DNA from: Paraburkholderia caledonica NBRC 102488 | GTDB lineage: Bacteria > Pseudomonadota > Gammaproteobacteria > Burkholderiales > Burkholderiaceae | Length of the DNA stretch: 64,000 nt | Assembly: GCF_000685095.1 (NCBI RefSeq) | Contig: NZ_BAYE01000002.1 | Span: 248,001-312,000 of the forward strand | Direction of reading: 5' to 3' | Shown here: one piece after another, positions 1-8,899 of the stretch | Layout of the letters: each line of letters opens with the position of its first letter | Numbering within the stretch: the first letter of the stretch is position 1 | Made by a program: the position numbers and the translations under genes | The notes under the pieces: generated by a model | What the model was told of the DNA's origin: nothing | The model's input: the letters and a program-made list of their open reading frames with translations, nothing else | The model's database searches: none

Positions 1-212
1 ACGGCAAGATTGCTCACCTCGACGGCCTCAATCTGAGCCGCGCATGGTGTCAACGCTCGCTGGCCCGCGCGCTACCGGCGGGAGATATACGGCGAGCAGT
101 GCTGTTCGATTCGGCAGAGCGGCATTTGCAAAGCGCACTGCCTCACGTGGCGGGAGACTACATGGGCGAGCATTGGCTGGGCACCTTCGCTACGCTCGCA
201 CTGGAAGCGTGA
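1..212 (+). CDS. DUF2891 family protein, C-terminal part
   Basis: The reading frame is open from the left edge (codons from base 3) and stops at TGA 210-212, giving about 69 C-terminal residues. The translation contains HLDGLNLSRAWC and, near the end, GDYMGEHWLGTFATLAL, which I recognise as the end of DUF2891 proteins. These are cytosolic proteins of unknown function, predicted to have an alpha-barrel fold. The start lies outside the window, so length and operon context are unknown. The next gene is on the opposite strand, so this is the end of its transcription unit. Confidence 0.75.
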   Translation, partial: GKIAHLDGLNLSRAWCQRSLARALPAGDIRRAVLFDSAERHLQSALPHVAGDYMGEHWLGTFATLALEA

Positions 213-363
213 GTTGGGTGCAGGCCGGTTGTGTCCGGCCTGCAAATCAGATCTGTGGTGGGGCGACGAACCGGATCACGAATCGGGCTACGAAATCGGG
301 CCGCAAATCGCGCGCCTCATGCCGGGCTTCTCGGAAAAGCCCACGAATCCGCCGCCACCTGCA

Positions 364-789
364 TCATTGCGTCGACAGCTTCTTCGGCTTCGCCGGCGCC
401 TGGACCTTGTTGTACTGGAACTCCGGCGTTGCCTTCAAGGCTGCCTTCGTCGCGCCGGCCAGATAGAAATTTCCCGAGCGGATGTCGAGTGCTGCAATAG
501 GCACCGCTACGTCATGCGACGCAACGCCGAGGAAGCCGCCCGCAGCGACGATCGCAGCTGAAAGCGAGCCGTCCGGTGCAACCACCAGATCGCGGATCGA
601 GCCGATCTTCTCGTTCTGGTCGTTGTACACAGCCTTGCCAAGAATGCTCTTCTTCACGCTCCAGCCGTTCAGCAGCGCATTGGACTGCTCGACCGTGACA
701 CTCAGGGGTTGCGTGCCGGCGACTTGCGCCTGCGCGCCAAAGCTCGTTGCAGCTACCGCGACAGCCACCAGAAGTTTGCCCAAAGTCAT
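364..789 (-). CDS. Secreted PRC-barrel domain protein
   Basis: This encodes about 141 residues. The ATG at 789 is preceded by a GGAGTG ribosome-binding site and opens a signal peptide ending near AQA (residues 1-22), which decides this start over longer upstream options. The mature part holds a PRC-barrel-like segment, roughly residues 48-110, with LGKAVYNDQNEKIGSIRDLV and a following PDGSLSAAIV strand pattern. PRC-barrel proteins are small beta-barrels found in photosynthetic reaction-centre H subunits, RimM and many secreted bacterial proteins. The function here is unknown; a periplasmic location follows from the signal peptide. It is a single gene divergent from polB. Confidence 0.8.
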   Translation of the reverse strand: MTLGKLLVAVAVAATSFGAQAQVAGTQPLSVTVEQSNALLNGWSVKKSILGKAVYNDQNEKIGSIRDLVVAPDGSLSAAIVAAGGFLGVASHDVAVPIAALDIRSGNFYLAGATKAALKATPEFQYNKVQAPAKPKKLSTQ

Positions 790-965
790 TCTGTTCACTC
801 CGTTTTTTAGAAGATTTGACCGGCGCATGACCGCGCCGAATGAAACGCTGCAAAAGCATGATACCGGCTGCGACGCGCGACTGCATGCTCGGTGCCACAA
901 GGGCGGAGCGCGCCGCATAGACAGGGCGTTAAAATCGCATCGGGGGATAACACGCTGTTTCCGAG

Positions 966-3341
966 GTGGTGAGTTTGACTGAGCTTGAACAGGGTTTCAT
1001 CTTGACGCGGCACTGGCGGGATACACCCGCCGGCACCGAAGTCGATTTCTGGCTGGCAACGGACGGCGGGCCTCGTCACATCCGTCTGCGCCATCAGACA
1101 TCGGTTGCATTCATTCCTGCTGAACAGCGCGAGCGCGCCGAAACCATTCTGCGTCGCGAAGCGCCGCTCGATCTGCGTTCACTGGAACTGTGCGACTTTC
1201 ATCATCGGCCCGTGATGGGACTGTATTGTCCGCAATATCGTCAGTTGACCGGCTTTGAAAAGCGCCTGAAGCAAGGCGGCGTCGACGTCTACGAAGCCGA
1301 CATTTTTCCGCCCGAACGCTACATGATGGAGCGTTTCATCAACGCGCCCGTCATGTTCAGCGGTGACCATGCGCGCGACGGCGCGCTCGTGAATGGCGAG
1401 TTGAAACCGGCAGCGGACTATCGTCCTTCATTGAAACTCGTGTCGCTCGACATTGAAACGAGCGTTCACGCCGAACTCTATTCGATCGCACTCGAAGGTT
1501 GCGGGCAGCGTCAGGTGTATATGCTCGGGCCGCCGAACGGCGACGCGAGTGGGCTCGACTTCGACCTCGAATACTGCGAAACGCGCGCACAGTTGCTCGA
1601 AAAGTTGAATACGTGGATGGTGCGGCATGATCCCGATGCGATCATCGGGTGGAATCTCGTGCAGTTCGATTTGCGTGTACTCCAGCAGCATGCCGAACAA
1701 TACCGCGTGCCGCTTCGGCTTGGACGTGGCGGCGCGGCGATGGAATGGCGCGAACACGGCCTCAAGCAGAATCATTATTTCGCAGGAGCCGCGGGGCGAC
1801 TGATCATCGACGGCATCGAGGCGTTACGCTCCGCGACGTGGAGCTTCCCGTCGTTTAGTCTCGAACACGTTTCGCGCGCCGTGCTGGGCGAAGGCAAAGC
1901 TATCGACAATCCTTATCAGCGCATGGATGAGATCCAGCGCCGCTTCGACGAGGACAAGCCGGCACTCGCCCGGTACAACCTTAAGGATTGCGAGCTCGTC
2001 ACGCGCATTTTCGCCAAAACCGAACTGCTGCCGTTTCTGCTGGAACGCGCCACCGTAACCGGCCTGCCTGCCGATCGCAGCGGCGGTTCGGTCGCGGCGT
2101 TCACGCATTTGTATATGCCGCGAATGCATCGGCAAGGCTACGTCGCACCTAATCTCGGCGACGTGGCGGGCGCCGCGAGTCCCGGCGGGTTCGTCATGGA
2201 CTCGCGCCCCGGCCTTTACGATTCGGTGCTGGTGCTCGATTACAAGAGCCTGTACCCGTCCATCATTCGCACGTTTCTGATCGACCCGGTCGGACTGGTA
2301 GAAGGCATGCTGAATCCCGCCGACGATCAATCGGTGCCGGGCTTTCTCGGCGCCCGCTTCTCTCGCACGCGCCATTGCCTGCCGTCGATTGTGAGCCAGG
2401 TGTGGCAAGGCCGCGAAATAGCGAAGCGCGAGCAGAACAAGCCGCTCTCGCAAGCACTGAAGATCATCATGAATGCGTTTTACGGCGTGCTCGGCTCGAC
2501 CGGTTGCCGCTTTTTCGACCCGCGGCTTGCGTCGTCGATCACGATGCGCGGCCACGAAATCATGCACCGCACGCGCGAGCTGATTCAGGCAGAAGGTTAT
2601 GAAGTCATCTACGGCGATACCGATTCGACCTTTGTCTGGCTCAAGCACGCGCACGGCGAAGAAGAAGCGAGCCGCATTGGACGAACGCTTGTCGACCATA
2701 TCAACGCATGGTGGCGGCAAGATCTGCAACGGCGTTTCGGGCTGGAGAGCGCACTCGAACTGCAGTTCGAGCGGCACTACCGGCGGTTCTTCATGCCGAC
2801 CATTCGGGGCGCCGAAGAAGGCAGCAAGAAGCGCTATGCGGGGCTCACTGTTTTGCCGGACGGCAGCGAAGAGATCGTCTACAAAGGGCTCGAAACGGTG
2901 CGCACGGACTGGACGCCGCTCGCGCAACAGTTTCAGCAGGAGCTTTATCGGCGCATCTTCACACAGCAGCCTTATCAGGACTACGTGCGCGACTATGTGC
3001 GCGATACGCTCGCAGGCAAGCTCGACGATCAGCTCGTCTATCGCAAGCGCTTGCGCAGGCCGCTTGGCGACTATGAGCGCAACGTGCCGCCTCACGTGCG
3101 GGCAGCGCGTGTCGCCGACGAATTCAACCGCCGGCAAGGACGTCCGCTGCAATATCAGAACGGCGGCTGGATCAGCTACGTCATGACGATCGCCGGACCC
3201 GAGCCGCTCGAAACGCTACGCTCGGCCATCGACTACGAGCACTATTTGACGCGTCAATTGCAACCCGTTGCAGACGCAATCTTGCCGCTGCTGCGCGACG
3301 ACTTTACGCGGCTGACGTCCGGGCAGAAGCAGTTGTTCTGA
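966..3341 (+). CDS. polB: DNA polymerase II (family B)
   Basis: The 791-residue product matches the length and sequence of E. coli PolB from [12 protein letters not shown] to the C-terminal QLF. Exonuclease motifs are visible: SLDIETS near residue 160 and YNLKDCELV near 340. The polymerase motifs are [10 protein letters not shown] (about 425), [12 protein letters not shown] (about 500) and YGDTDSTFV (about 550). The enzyme does replication restart and translesion synthesis with proofreading, and in E. coli is induced by SOS. The start is ambiguous: GTG at 966 or 969 has a poor ribosome-binding site, whereas TTG at 975 sits about 8 bases after GAGG and aligns better with the E. coli N-terminus. 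I see no clear LexA box in the 175 bases upstream. Confidence 0.97.
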   Translation: MVSLTELEQGFILTRHWRDTPAGTEVDFWLATDGGPRHIRLRHQTSVAFIPAEQRERAETILRREAPLDLRSLELCDFHHRPVMGLYCPQYRQLTGFEKRLKQGGVDVYEADIFPPERYMMERFINAPVMFSGDHARDGALVNGELKPAADYRPSLKLVSLDIETSVHAELYSIALEGCGQRQVYMLGPPNGDASGLDFDLEYCETRAQLLEKLNTWMVRHDPDAIIGWNLVQFDLRVLQQHAEQYRVPLRLGRGGAAMEWREHGLKQNHYFAGAAGRLIIDGIEALRSATWSFPSFSLEHVSRAVLGEGKAIDNPYQRMDEIQRRFDEDKPALARYNLKDCELVTRIFAKTELLPFLLERATVTGLPADRSGGSVAAFTHLYMPRMHRQGYVAPNLGDVAGAASPGGFVMDSRPGLYDSVLVLDYKSLYPSIIRTFLIDPVGLVEGMLNPADDQSVPGFLGARFSRTRHCLPSIVSQVWQGREIAKREQNKPLSQALKIIMNAFYGVLGSTGCRFFDPRLASSITMRGHEIMHRTRELIQAEGYEVIYGDTDSTFVWLKHAHGEEEASRIGRTLVDHINAWWRQDLQRRFGLESALELQFERHYRRFFMPTIRGAEEGSKKRYAGLTVLPDGSEEIVYKGLETVRTDWTPLAQQFQQELYRRIFTQQPYQDYVRDYVRDTLAGKLDDQLVYRKRLRRPLGDYERNVPPHVRAARVADEFNRRQGRPLQYQNGGWISYVMTIAGPEPLETLRSAIDYEHYLTRQLQPVADAILPLLRDDFTRLTSGQKQLF

Positions 3342-3386
3342 CGCGGTGCCAGCAGCGTAAACTCGGGCAAGCCATATCATCCAGGT

Positions 3387-4856
3387 TTACTGAGGCGCCG
3401 GAAAGCCGAGTGCGTCCGCTTTGGTTCGCAACTCGGCAAAACGGCCACCCGGCGCACTGATCGCGGTATTCGGCACGGTCTGGCTCTTGTCCAGTTGCTC
3501 GATGCCGCTCGCGCCCGAAGTCGCCGTCGACAGATTCGAGCAGGCGGAGCCGAAAGTGCCTTGCGTCACCGCGATCGCCGGCGCGTCGGTGCGCGCGGCG
3601 TCGGTAAAGTCGAGCGCATACGCCAGGTTGAAGGTTGTCGAATCGCTCGCGCGCACGCCGAGCGGATCCAGACCGAAGCGCCACGCGAGCAACTGGTGAA
3701 TGGAGCTCGGGTCGAACGGATAGCGCGATACGTAGTTGGCGCGCACACGCGGTCCGAGCAGCATGCAGGGCACGCGAAAACCAAGCCGGCCGTCGTTGCC
3801 GAGTGCGGCCTCCGCGGCGGACACCGGCTTCACGGGCGGCGCGACATGTTCCATGAAGCCGCCCCACTCGTCATACACGATGATCATCAGCGTCCTGCTC
3901 CAGTTGGGGCCGGTGCGTAGCGCATCGTAGATCTGGCCGAGCAGGACCTGGCCGTTGCGCACGTCGGCGTGAGGATGGTCGTCGTTCGACGTGCCCTGCG
4001 CCTCGCCGCCAAAGCTCGGTTCGACCATGCAGAACGACGGCAAGGTGCCCGCGGCTGCGTCGGAGAGAAAGTTGGCAAAGAGCTTCGAGCGGCCCACGTA
4101 ACGCGTGCCGTAGAGCGCGGTGAACGGCACGTCGTGGAAGTAGTAGGTGGACGAGACGTTTTTCGCGTCGAGGCGATCCCAGATCGTTGGCAGCGACGAC
4201 GTGTCGAGCGTGTCCGACAAGCGGTCTGTTTCGCCGCTGTGCAGATAGAGACGGTTCGGATAAGTGTCGGCGAGAATTCCGCTCATGTAGTAGTCGCAGA
4301 CGGTGTACTGCGGTACCGCGCCGCGATAGAACTCGAGGTCTGCCGCCTGGAAATAACCAATCGGCAACAGGTCGCCGCGCGTAAGGCTCGTGTTCGGCGT
4401 GAGCAGAAAGCCGTTCATTGCGCCATTGGCAAGATGAACGCGTCCGGCGTCGTATGAGTGATTGGGGTCGGCGAACGAACAGGCCTGGAAGCCATAGGCG
4501 GCATTCGAGGGGAGCGAGAACGGCGTGTGAGTTTCGCCAAATGCATCTTTGAAGTTTCGACCGCTCTGTGCAGTTTCCGCATTGGGCACCCAGCCCAGCA
4601 GATGGTCGAATGAGCGATTCTCCATCGTGACGAGCACCACGTGGTCGATGCCCGACGTAGCTGGATCGGGTAGCGCGGGACGCGGCAGATTCGCGCGGCC
4701 CGGAGGAATCGTGCCAACGGCCGGCGTTCCTCCGGAGCCGCCGCTGCTACCGCCTCCACCGCCTCCTCCACACGCCGATAGTGCGATTGAGCCTGCCAGC
4801 GCGGCAAGAACCTTGCGGCGGCCTGCATCGGGCGGATTGGTTGGCCTGGTCGTCAT
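3387..4856 (-). CDS. Exported phosphoesterase (phospholipase C / acid phosphatase family)
   Basis: The product has 489 residues from ATG 4856, which follows an AGGGAG ribosome-binding site. The N-terminus has a twin-arginine-like RRKVLAALAG stretch and a lipobox LSAC, followed by a Gly/Ser-rich spacer, so a Tat-exported lipoprotein is likely. The family signature is clear: DHVVLVTMENRSFDHLLGW near residue 75, DDHPHADVRNGQ and YDEWGGFMEHVAPP in the C-terminal half, as in PF04185 enzymes (PLC and AcpA-type acid phosphatases). These hydrolyse phosphate esters or phospholipid head groups at the cell surface or in the periplasm. Substrate cannot be told from sequence. It is convergent with polB and stands alone. 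Confidence 0.88.
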   Translation of the reverse strand: MTTRPTNPPDAGRRKVLAALAGSIALSACGGGGGGGSSGGSGGTPAVGTIPPGRANLPRPALPDPATSGIDHVVLVTMENRSFDHLLGWVPNAETAQSGRNFKDAFGETHTPFSLPSNAAYGFQACSFADPNHSYDAGRVHLANGAMNGFLLTPNTSLTRGDLLPIGYFQAADLEFYRGAVPQYTVCDYYMSGILADTYPNRLYLHSGETDRLSDTLDTSSLPTIWDRLDAKNVSSTYYFHDVPFTALYGTRYVGRSKLFANFLSDAAAGTLPSFCMVEPSFGGEAQGTSNDDHPHADVRNGQVLLGQIYDALRTGPNWSRTLMIIVYDEWGGFMEHVAPPVKPVSAAEAALGNDGRLGFRVPCMLLGPRVRANYVSRYPFDPSSIHQLLAWRFGLDPLGVRASDSTTFNLAYALDFTDAARTDAPAIAVTQGTFGSACSNLSTATSGASGIEQLDKSQTVPNTAISAPGGRFAELRTKADALGFPAPQ

Positions 4857-4962
4857 GAGAGTCTCCCTTGTTAGCTGCTTGCTGTTTTCGCGGAAGAATT
4901 CGCGTGGCGGATTCTTACCGCCAGGCGATTTCGTGCAACGAAGGAGCAATTAATGTTCCGCG

Positions 4963-5011
4963 AAAAAGGGAAGCCGGGCTGATAGCGAGATTTACAACGC
5001 AGCCCGGCTTC
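4963..5011 (-). terminator. Rho-independent terminator for the minus-strand MFS transcript
   Basis: A perfect 12-base inverted repeat, GAAGCCGGGCTG (4970-4981) with CAGCCCGGCTTC (5000-5011), encloses an 18-base loop. Read on the minus strand the stem is followed by CCC and five Ts (4967-4963). It lies about 135 bases after the stop of the MFS gene and before the promoter of the next minus-strand gene, as expected for an intrinsic terminator. Confidence 0.75.
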
Positions 5012-5145
5012 TTACACGGCAACAGGTTTGGATCAGCAATGGAAAACGGTGAGTGAGATGCCCACGCAGCGCCGGGCCTGAGCGATGCAGCACGGCCGGA
5101 AAAAGCGGCCGGCCATAAGCCTTCGCAACGCCCCTAGTTCAGCGC

Positions 5146-6489
5146 TTATGCGTCGGCAACCGGACTACTGATGAAGCGCAGCGCAAGCCGGTTCATCACG
5201 ATTGCAACGGCCGCGATGAGCGCGGGCACCGCCAGCACCGAGAACACTATCTGGAAGCTGAACCCGAGCGACAGCAGCGCACCGCCCACGAGCGAGCCCA
5301 GAATCCCGCCGATGCGCCCGAACCCGAGCATCCAGCTCACGCCTGTCGCCCGTGCCCGCGTCGGATAGCAGCTCGGCGCAAGTGCATTCAAGCCGGTCTG
5401 CGCGCCGCTCATGAAGAACCCCGCACACGTAACGGGAACCGGCAGCAGGCTCGACTTGAGCGTGCCCATGCCGAGCGCGACGATGAATACGCCGCCCAGC
5501 AGGTAGGCCGCACCGATCACGCCGTTGCGGTCCAGACGGTCCATCGCGAAGCCCACCGCCACCGCTCCGACAGTGCCGCCCAACTGGAACATGCCGGTGA
5601 TCGCGGCCGCGCGTTCGACGGGCAAACCGGCGTCCTTGATCAGCGTCGGCAGCCAGCCGGTCAGCAAATAAATGATCAGCAGTCCCATGAAATAGGTAAG
5701 CCACAGCATCAGTGTGCTGAATGCGTAGCCGTCGGCGAACAGCATCCGCACAGGCGCCTTGGCCGCAACCACTGGTTCAGGCGCCGTGAAGCGCACGTCG
5801 CTGCTGAATTCGTGGCCGCATACGCGCCCGAGCGTCGCTGCGATACGGTGGGCGGGCAGTTTGCGCACCAGCATCAGACGCGCGGACTCAGGCAGCAGCC
5901 ACAGCAGCAGCGACACGCTCACGATCGGCAGAATTCCGCCGAACCTGAACACCGCGCGCCAGCCGTAGTGCGGAATCAGCGAAGCCGCGACGAAGCCGCC
6001 CGCGCCGGAGCCGAAATTAAAGCCCGTGAACATGATCGTGAGCAGCAGCGAACGATTGCGCGACGGCACATACTCGGAGAGCAGCGTCGTCGAATTCGGC
6101 ATGGCGGCGCCAAGGCCAAGGCCCGTGAGAAAACGCAGCGCGACGAGTTGCACAGGCGTCTCGGCAAATGCGCAAATGAGGCTGAAAAAGCCGAAGCAGA
6201 ACACCGAAGCAATGAGCACCTGCTTGCGTCCAATGCGATCGGCAACAGGGCCCGCAGCCAAAGCGCCGACCGCGAGGCCGACCATGGCGGCGCTCATCAC
6301 CGGACCGAACGCGGTGCGGCTCACATTCCAGTCATGCATGATGACGGGCGCAACGAAGCCCATCACGGCCGTGTCCAGGCCGTCCATCATGACGATCAGA
6401 AAACACAGAACGAGCACGAGCCATTGGTAGGGCGACACCTTTCGTGCGTCGATAAACGCCTTGATGTCGACTGAGTCTGCAGATTTCAT
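5146..6489 (-). CDS. MFS transporter, aromatic acid:H+ symporter type
   Basis: The product has 447 residues from ATG 6489, just after a GGAGAC ribosome-binding site. It begins with a short hydrophilic DIKAFIDARKVSPYQW segment typical of AAHS (PcaK/BenK/GalT-like) symporters. Twelve hydrophobic segments can be traced, with the MFS loop 2-3 signature GPVADRIGRKQVL and an acidic FLIVMMDGLDTAVMGF first helix, as in aromatic-acid importers. It lies downstream of the extradiol dioxygenase genes on the same strand, so it probably imports the ring-cleavage substrate (gallate, protocatechuate or a methoxylated relative). The substrate is inferred from context only. Confidence 0.88.
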   Translation of the reverse strand: MKSADSVDIKAFIDARKVSPYQWLVLVLCFLIVMMDGLDTAVMGFVAPVIMHDWNVSRTAFGPVMSAAMVGLAVGALAAGPVADRIGRKQVLIASVFCFGFFSLICAFAETPVQLVALRFLTGLGLGAAMPNSTTLLSEYVPSRNRSLLLTIMFTGFNFGSGAGGFVAASLIPHYGWRAVFRFGGILPIVSVSLLLWLLPESARLMLVRKLPAHRIAATLGRVCGHEFSSDVRFTAPEPVVAAKAPVRMLFADGYAFSTLMLWLTYFMGLLIIYLLTGWLPTLIKDAGLPVERAAAITGMFQLGGTVGAVAVGFAMDRLDRNGVIGAAYLLGGVFIVALGMGTLKSSLLPVPVTCAGFFMSGAQTGLNALAPSCYPTRARATGVSWMLGFGRIGGILGSLVGGALLSLGFSFQIVFSVLAVPALIAAVAIVMNRLALRFISSPVADA

Positions 6490-6518
6490 GCATGTCTCCG
6501 AAGAAAATAGTTTCCCGT

Positions 6519-6541
6519 CCCGGCTTTCCGTGGAAGCCGGG
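6519..6541. other. Intercistronic hairpin between transporter and dioxygenase genes
   Basis: CCCGGCTT (6519-6526) and AAGCCGGG (6534-6541) form a perfect 8-bp stem with a 7-base loop. On the plus strand it is followed by TTTTG, but no plus-strand gene precedes it. On the minus strand no T-run follows, so it may protect or segment the polycistronic mRNA rather than terminate it. The arm is the same as part of the terminator on the other side of the MFS gene. Confidence 0.5.
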
Positions 6542-6597
6542 TTTTGTTCCTGCATCGAAATGAAGGAGCCGCCAGCGCGCGGCTCAGGTGCTGCGCG

Positions 6598-6957
6598 CTA
6601 AACGGCGTCGGGCACGTTGCGCGTCTTCAGAAACGCTTCGAGGGTTTCGCCTCGCATGCTTGCGTACATGCCCAGGTTGGTGATCTTCACCACGCGCGCG
6701 AATTTCTCGAGCACGAAGAAGCACACGCCGTAGCGAATCAGGCCGATCCAGTCGGCGTTGTCGACCAGCGCGCGCTCCTGCGGCGTGAGACCTGCCTTGT
6801 CATACGCCGCCTGACGATTTTCGAGCCACAGTGCGCGCGCCGCCGCTTCGCGCATCTGCCAGAAGAAGCGGTTCAGGCGCATCGCCTTGATGCTCTGGCG
6901 GATATCGAACGGATACGTGCCCGTCAGTTCTTCGACGCCGATCAGCTGCGGATTCAT
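6598..6957 (-). CDS. Extradiol ring-cleavage dioxygenase small (alpha, LigA-type) subunit
   Basis: The product has 119 residues from ATG 6957, which overlaps the stop of the upstream beta-subunit gene (ATGA). The sequence resembles LigA of protocatechuate 4,5-dioxygenase, with FDIRQSIKAMRLNRFFWQM and a C-terminal half containing GLIRYGVCFFVLEKFARV and NLGMYASMRGE. In LigAB the alpha subunit closes the active site of the catalytic beta subunit. Coupled translation with the beta gene supports a heteromer. The aromatic substrate is not determined; protocatechuate, gallate and 3-O-methylgallate are all possible. Confidence 0.87.
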   Translation of the reverse strand: MNPQLIGVEELTGTYPFDIRQSIKAMRLNRFFWQMREAAARALWLENRQAAYDKAGLTPQERALVDNADWIGLIRYGVCFFVLEKFARVVKITNLGMYASMRGETLEAFLKTRNVPDAV

Positions 6958-7799
6958 TGCGCCACCTCGTCTTCGTAAATCGTCACGGCCATTGCGGTGC
7001 TTGTTGCAAGGTAGTAGTTGCGATGCAGCTCGTGGATCTTCGGAGCGAGCGCACCCCGCATGGCGAGCCACATGATCGTTTCGACGCTTTCCGCGCCGCC
7101 GAGGCGCACGTAATCCACATGCTTCATCGCGGCAAGGCGTTGCGGTTCATGAACGATCAGGTCGAGGAACTCCATGTCCCACTCGGTGTTGTTAAAGCCG
7201 CTGCGCTCGCCGTGCACCTGGTGCGAAAGACCGCCCGTACCGACCACTACCACGTCGAGGTCTTCTTCATACGATTCGATCGCGCGGCGCAATGCCTGGC
7301 CAAGGCGATAGCAGCGGTTCGCGGTCGGTAGCGGATACTGCAGCACGTTGACCTGCACGGGCACCAGCGCAAGCGGCCAGCCGCCGGCATGAGGCAGCAG
7401 CAGCGAGAGAGGCGAATTGCAGCCGTGATCGAGCGGACGGTCCTGAAAGATGGTGAGGTCGAACTCGTCGTTGACCAGTTGCTCCGCAATGTGGATCGCA
7501 AGATCGGAATGGCCCGCGATATCCGGAAGAGGACGCTTGCCCGCACCCTCGTCCGCGAATTCATGATTGCCCGACACGCCCAGAGCGAAGGTCGGGTAAC
7601 AGTCGAAGAAGAAGCTGTTCGCGTGGTCGTTGTAGAACATCACCATAGCGTCCGGCTTACGCTCGGCGAGCCAGTTCGCAACCGGTTCGTAGCCCTTGAA
7701 GAGCGGCGCCCATGCGGGGTCGTTCTGCTTACCCTTGTCGTACGCCATGCCGATAGTCGGCACATGCGAGGTGCCGATGCCACCAATGATCCTTGCCAT
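6954..7799 (-). CDS. Class III extradiol dioxygenase catalytic (beta, LigB-type) subunit
   Basis: The product has 281 residues from ATG 7799, preceded by GGAAGAG. The iron site expected for LigB can be read: His12 in GTSHVP, His59 in YNDHANSFFFD, and a Glu in FNNTEWDMEF. The GGLSHQVHGE motif carries the catalytic His that corresponds to His195 of LigB. The enzyme opens a catecholic acid ring next to the hydroxyls with O2 and Fe(II). With the MFS gene and the 4-oxalomesaconate tautomerase nearby, the product probably enters the oxalomesaconate branch. It is the first gene of a beta-alpha-transporter unit and divergent from the regulators. Confidence 0.92.
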   Translation of the reverse strand: MARIIGGIGTSHVPTIGMAYDKGKQNDPAWAPLFKGYEPVANWLAERKPDAMVMFYNDHANSFFFDCYPTFALGVSGNHEFADEGAGKRPLPDIAGHSDLAIHIAEQLVNDEFDLTIFQDRPLDHGCNSPLSLLLPHAGGWPLALVPVQVNVLQYPLPTANRCYRLGQALRRAIESYEEDLDVVVVGTGGLSHQVHGERSGFNNTEWDMEFLDLIVHEPQRLAAMKHVDYVRLGGAESVETIMWLAMRGALAPKIHELHRNYYLATSTAMAVTIYEDEVAQ

Positions 7800-7887
7800 T
7801 TCGTTTCTCTTCCGTTGCTTCGTGCTGCGCAATTGCTGCGGGCCAATCGGATAGATTGCAGGAAGGCTGGACACCTTCTCGCAACCG

Positions 7888-7903
7888 TCTTGGGATACCA
7901 AGA
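7888..7903. promoter_or_regulatory. Candidate GntR-family operator
   Basis: TCTTGG-GATA-CCAAGA is a perfect 6-4-6 inverted repeat in the intergenic region between the dioxygenase genes and the divergent GntR gene. Its core TTGG-N4-CCAA resembles operators of FadR-subfamily GntR regulators. It lies about 90 bases upstream of the dioxygenase start, a reasonable place for repression. This is a pattern match only. Confidence 0.4.
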
Positions 7904-8170
7904 TAAGAGTTGCGCGGCTTTTTAGGAAGTACGGGTAAACGAACGTCAGCAGATGAATCATTGCCTGTTCGCAGGACATTGCGGGTTACCTGCGCATTCC
8001 ATCGGCCTTGAAAGCCCCCTCCGCTTGGGCCTGTTTGTATCCCAATTCCCCGTGCGCTGCAATTTCAAGCGAGTTTCTGTGAAAGGTATCAATAAACAAA
8101 ATAGATGCCTCCGAAACGAACTCGCAAGTCGTTTCTCTACCGTGGTGCCGCGCATTTTGCGTGGCTATAC

Positions 8171-8183
8171 TGGACGACGTCCA
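8171..8183. promoter_or_regulatory. Small inverted repeat upstream of the GntR gene
   Basis: TGGAC-GAC-GTCCA lies 14 bases before the chosen GntR start codon. It could be an autoregulatory site or chance; its half-sites differ from those of the repeat at 7888. Confidence 0.2.
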
Positions 8184-8197
8184 ATGAGCAGATGACG

Positions 8198-8899
8198 ATG
8201 AACGAAACGACACAGCAGGCAATTGTTCAGGCCTTACGCGAGAAGATCCTGGCAGGAGAACTGTCCCCGGGCCAACGCCTCGTCGAAGCGCAACTCGCGC
8301 AATCGCTCGGCGTATCACGCACGCCGCTGCGCTATGCGCTCAGTGTGCTGTCTTCGGAAGGACTGCTCGATCGCTCCGGCGCGCGCGGCTATGTGGTCCG
8401 CCGCTTCAGCGTTCGCGACGTGCTGAACGCAATCGACGTGCGCGGCGTACTCGAAGGTCTCGCCGCGCGTGCGGTCGCCGAGAGCGGCGTGGGCATCGCA
8501 CTCGCCGCCGCGCTCGACGACTGCCTGCGCGAAGGCGACGACATCTTTCGTAACGGCAACCTTCAACCCGGCGACGACGTGCGCTATGCGGCAATGAATG
8601 GGCGCTTTCACTCGCTCATCATCGAGGCAGCGCAGAACACGGCGGTTAGCGCCGCGTTGAGTCTGAACGACAAGATTCCGTTCGTCTCGCCCTCCACCAT
8701 CGCATTCGACGAAGCCGCACGCGAGCGTCAATTCATGATGCTGATGTACGCGCACCGCCAGCACCACGCAATCGCGGACGCGTTGAGGAAAGGCGAAGGC
8801 GCGCGCGTCGAAGCGTTGATGAAAGAGCACACGCACATATCGAAGGAAAGCCTGAATCTGTCGCTGCCGGCATTGCATCTGATCGCGGGCGCCGCATGA
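8198..8899 (+). CDS. GntR-family regulator with FCD-type ligand domain
   Basis: The product has about 233 residues. The N-terminal winged helix (residues 1-70) reads LREKILAGELSPGQRLVEAQLAQ-SLGVSRTPLRYALSVLSSEGLL, the classic GntR fold. An all-helical FCD-type domain follows, with metal-ligand-like residues including NGRFHSLIIEAA and HRQHHAIADALRKGEG. Such proteins repress aromatic or organic-acid genes and release DNA on binding a metabolite. ATG 8198 is preferred because a GAG lies about 9 bases upstream; ATG 8192 is an alternative. The gene overlaps the next start by 4 bases and is divergent from the dioxygenase operon it probably controls. Confidence 0.88.
   Translation: MNETTQQAIVQALREKILAGELSPGQRLVEAQLAQSLGVSRTPLRYALSVLSSEGLLDRSGARGYVVRRFSVRDVLNAIDVRGVLEGLAARAVAESGVGIALAAALDDCLREGDDIFRNGNLQPGDDVRYAAMNGRFHSLIIEAAQNTAVSAALSLNDKIPFVSPSTIAFDEAARERQFMMLMYAHRQHHAIADALRKGEGARVEALMKEHTHISKESLNLSLPALHLIAGAA

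Noticed and set aside
1824..3152. Long open frame antisense to polB (442 codons)
   Set aside because: It is the shadow of the polB reading frame, typical of high-GC genes; composition is rich in Arg and Ala without domain motifs.
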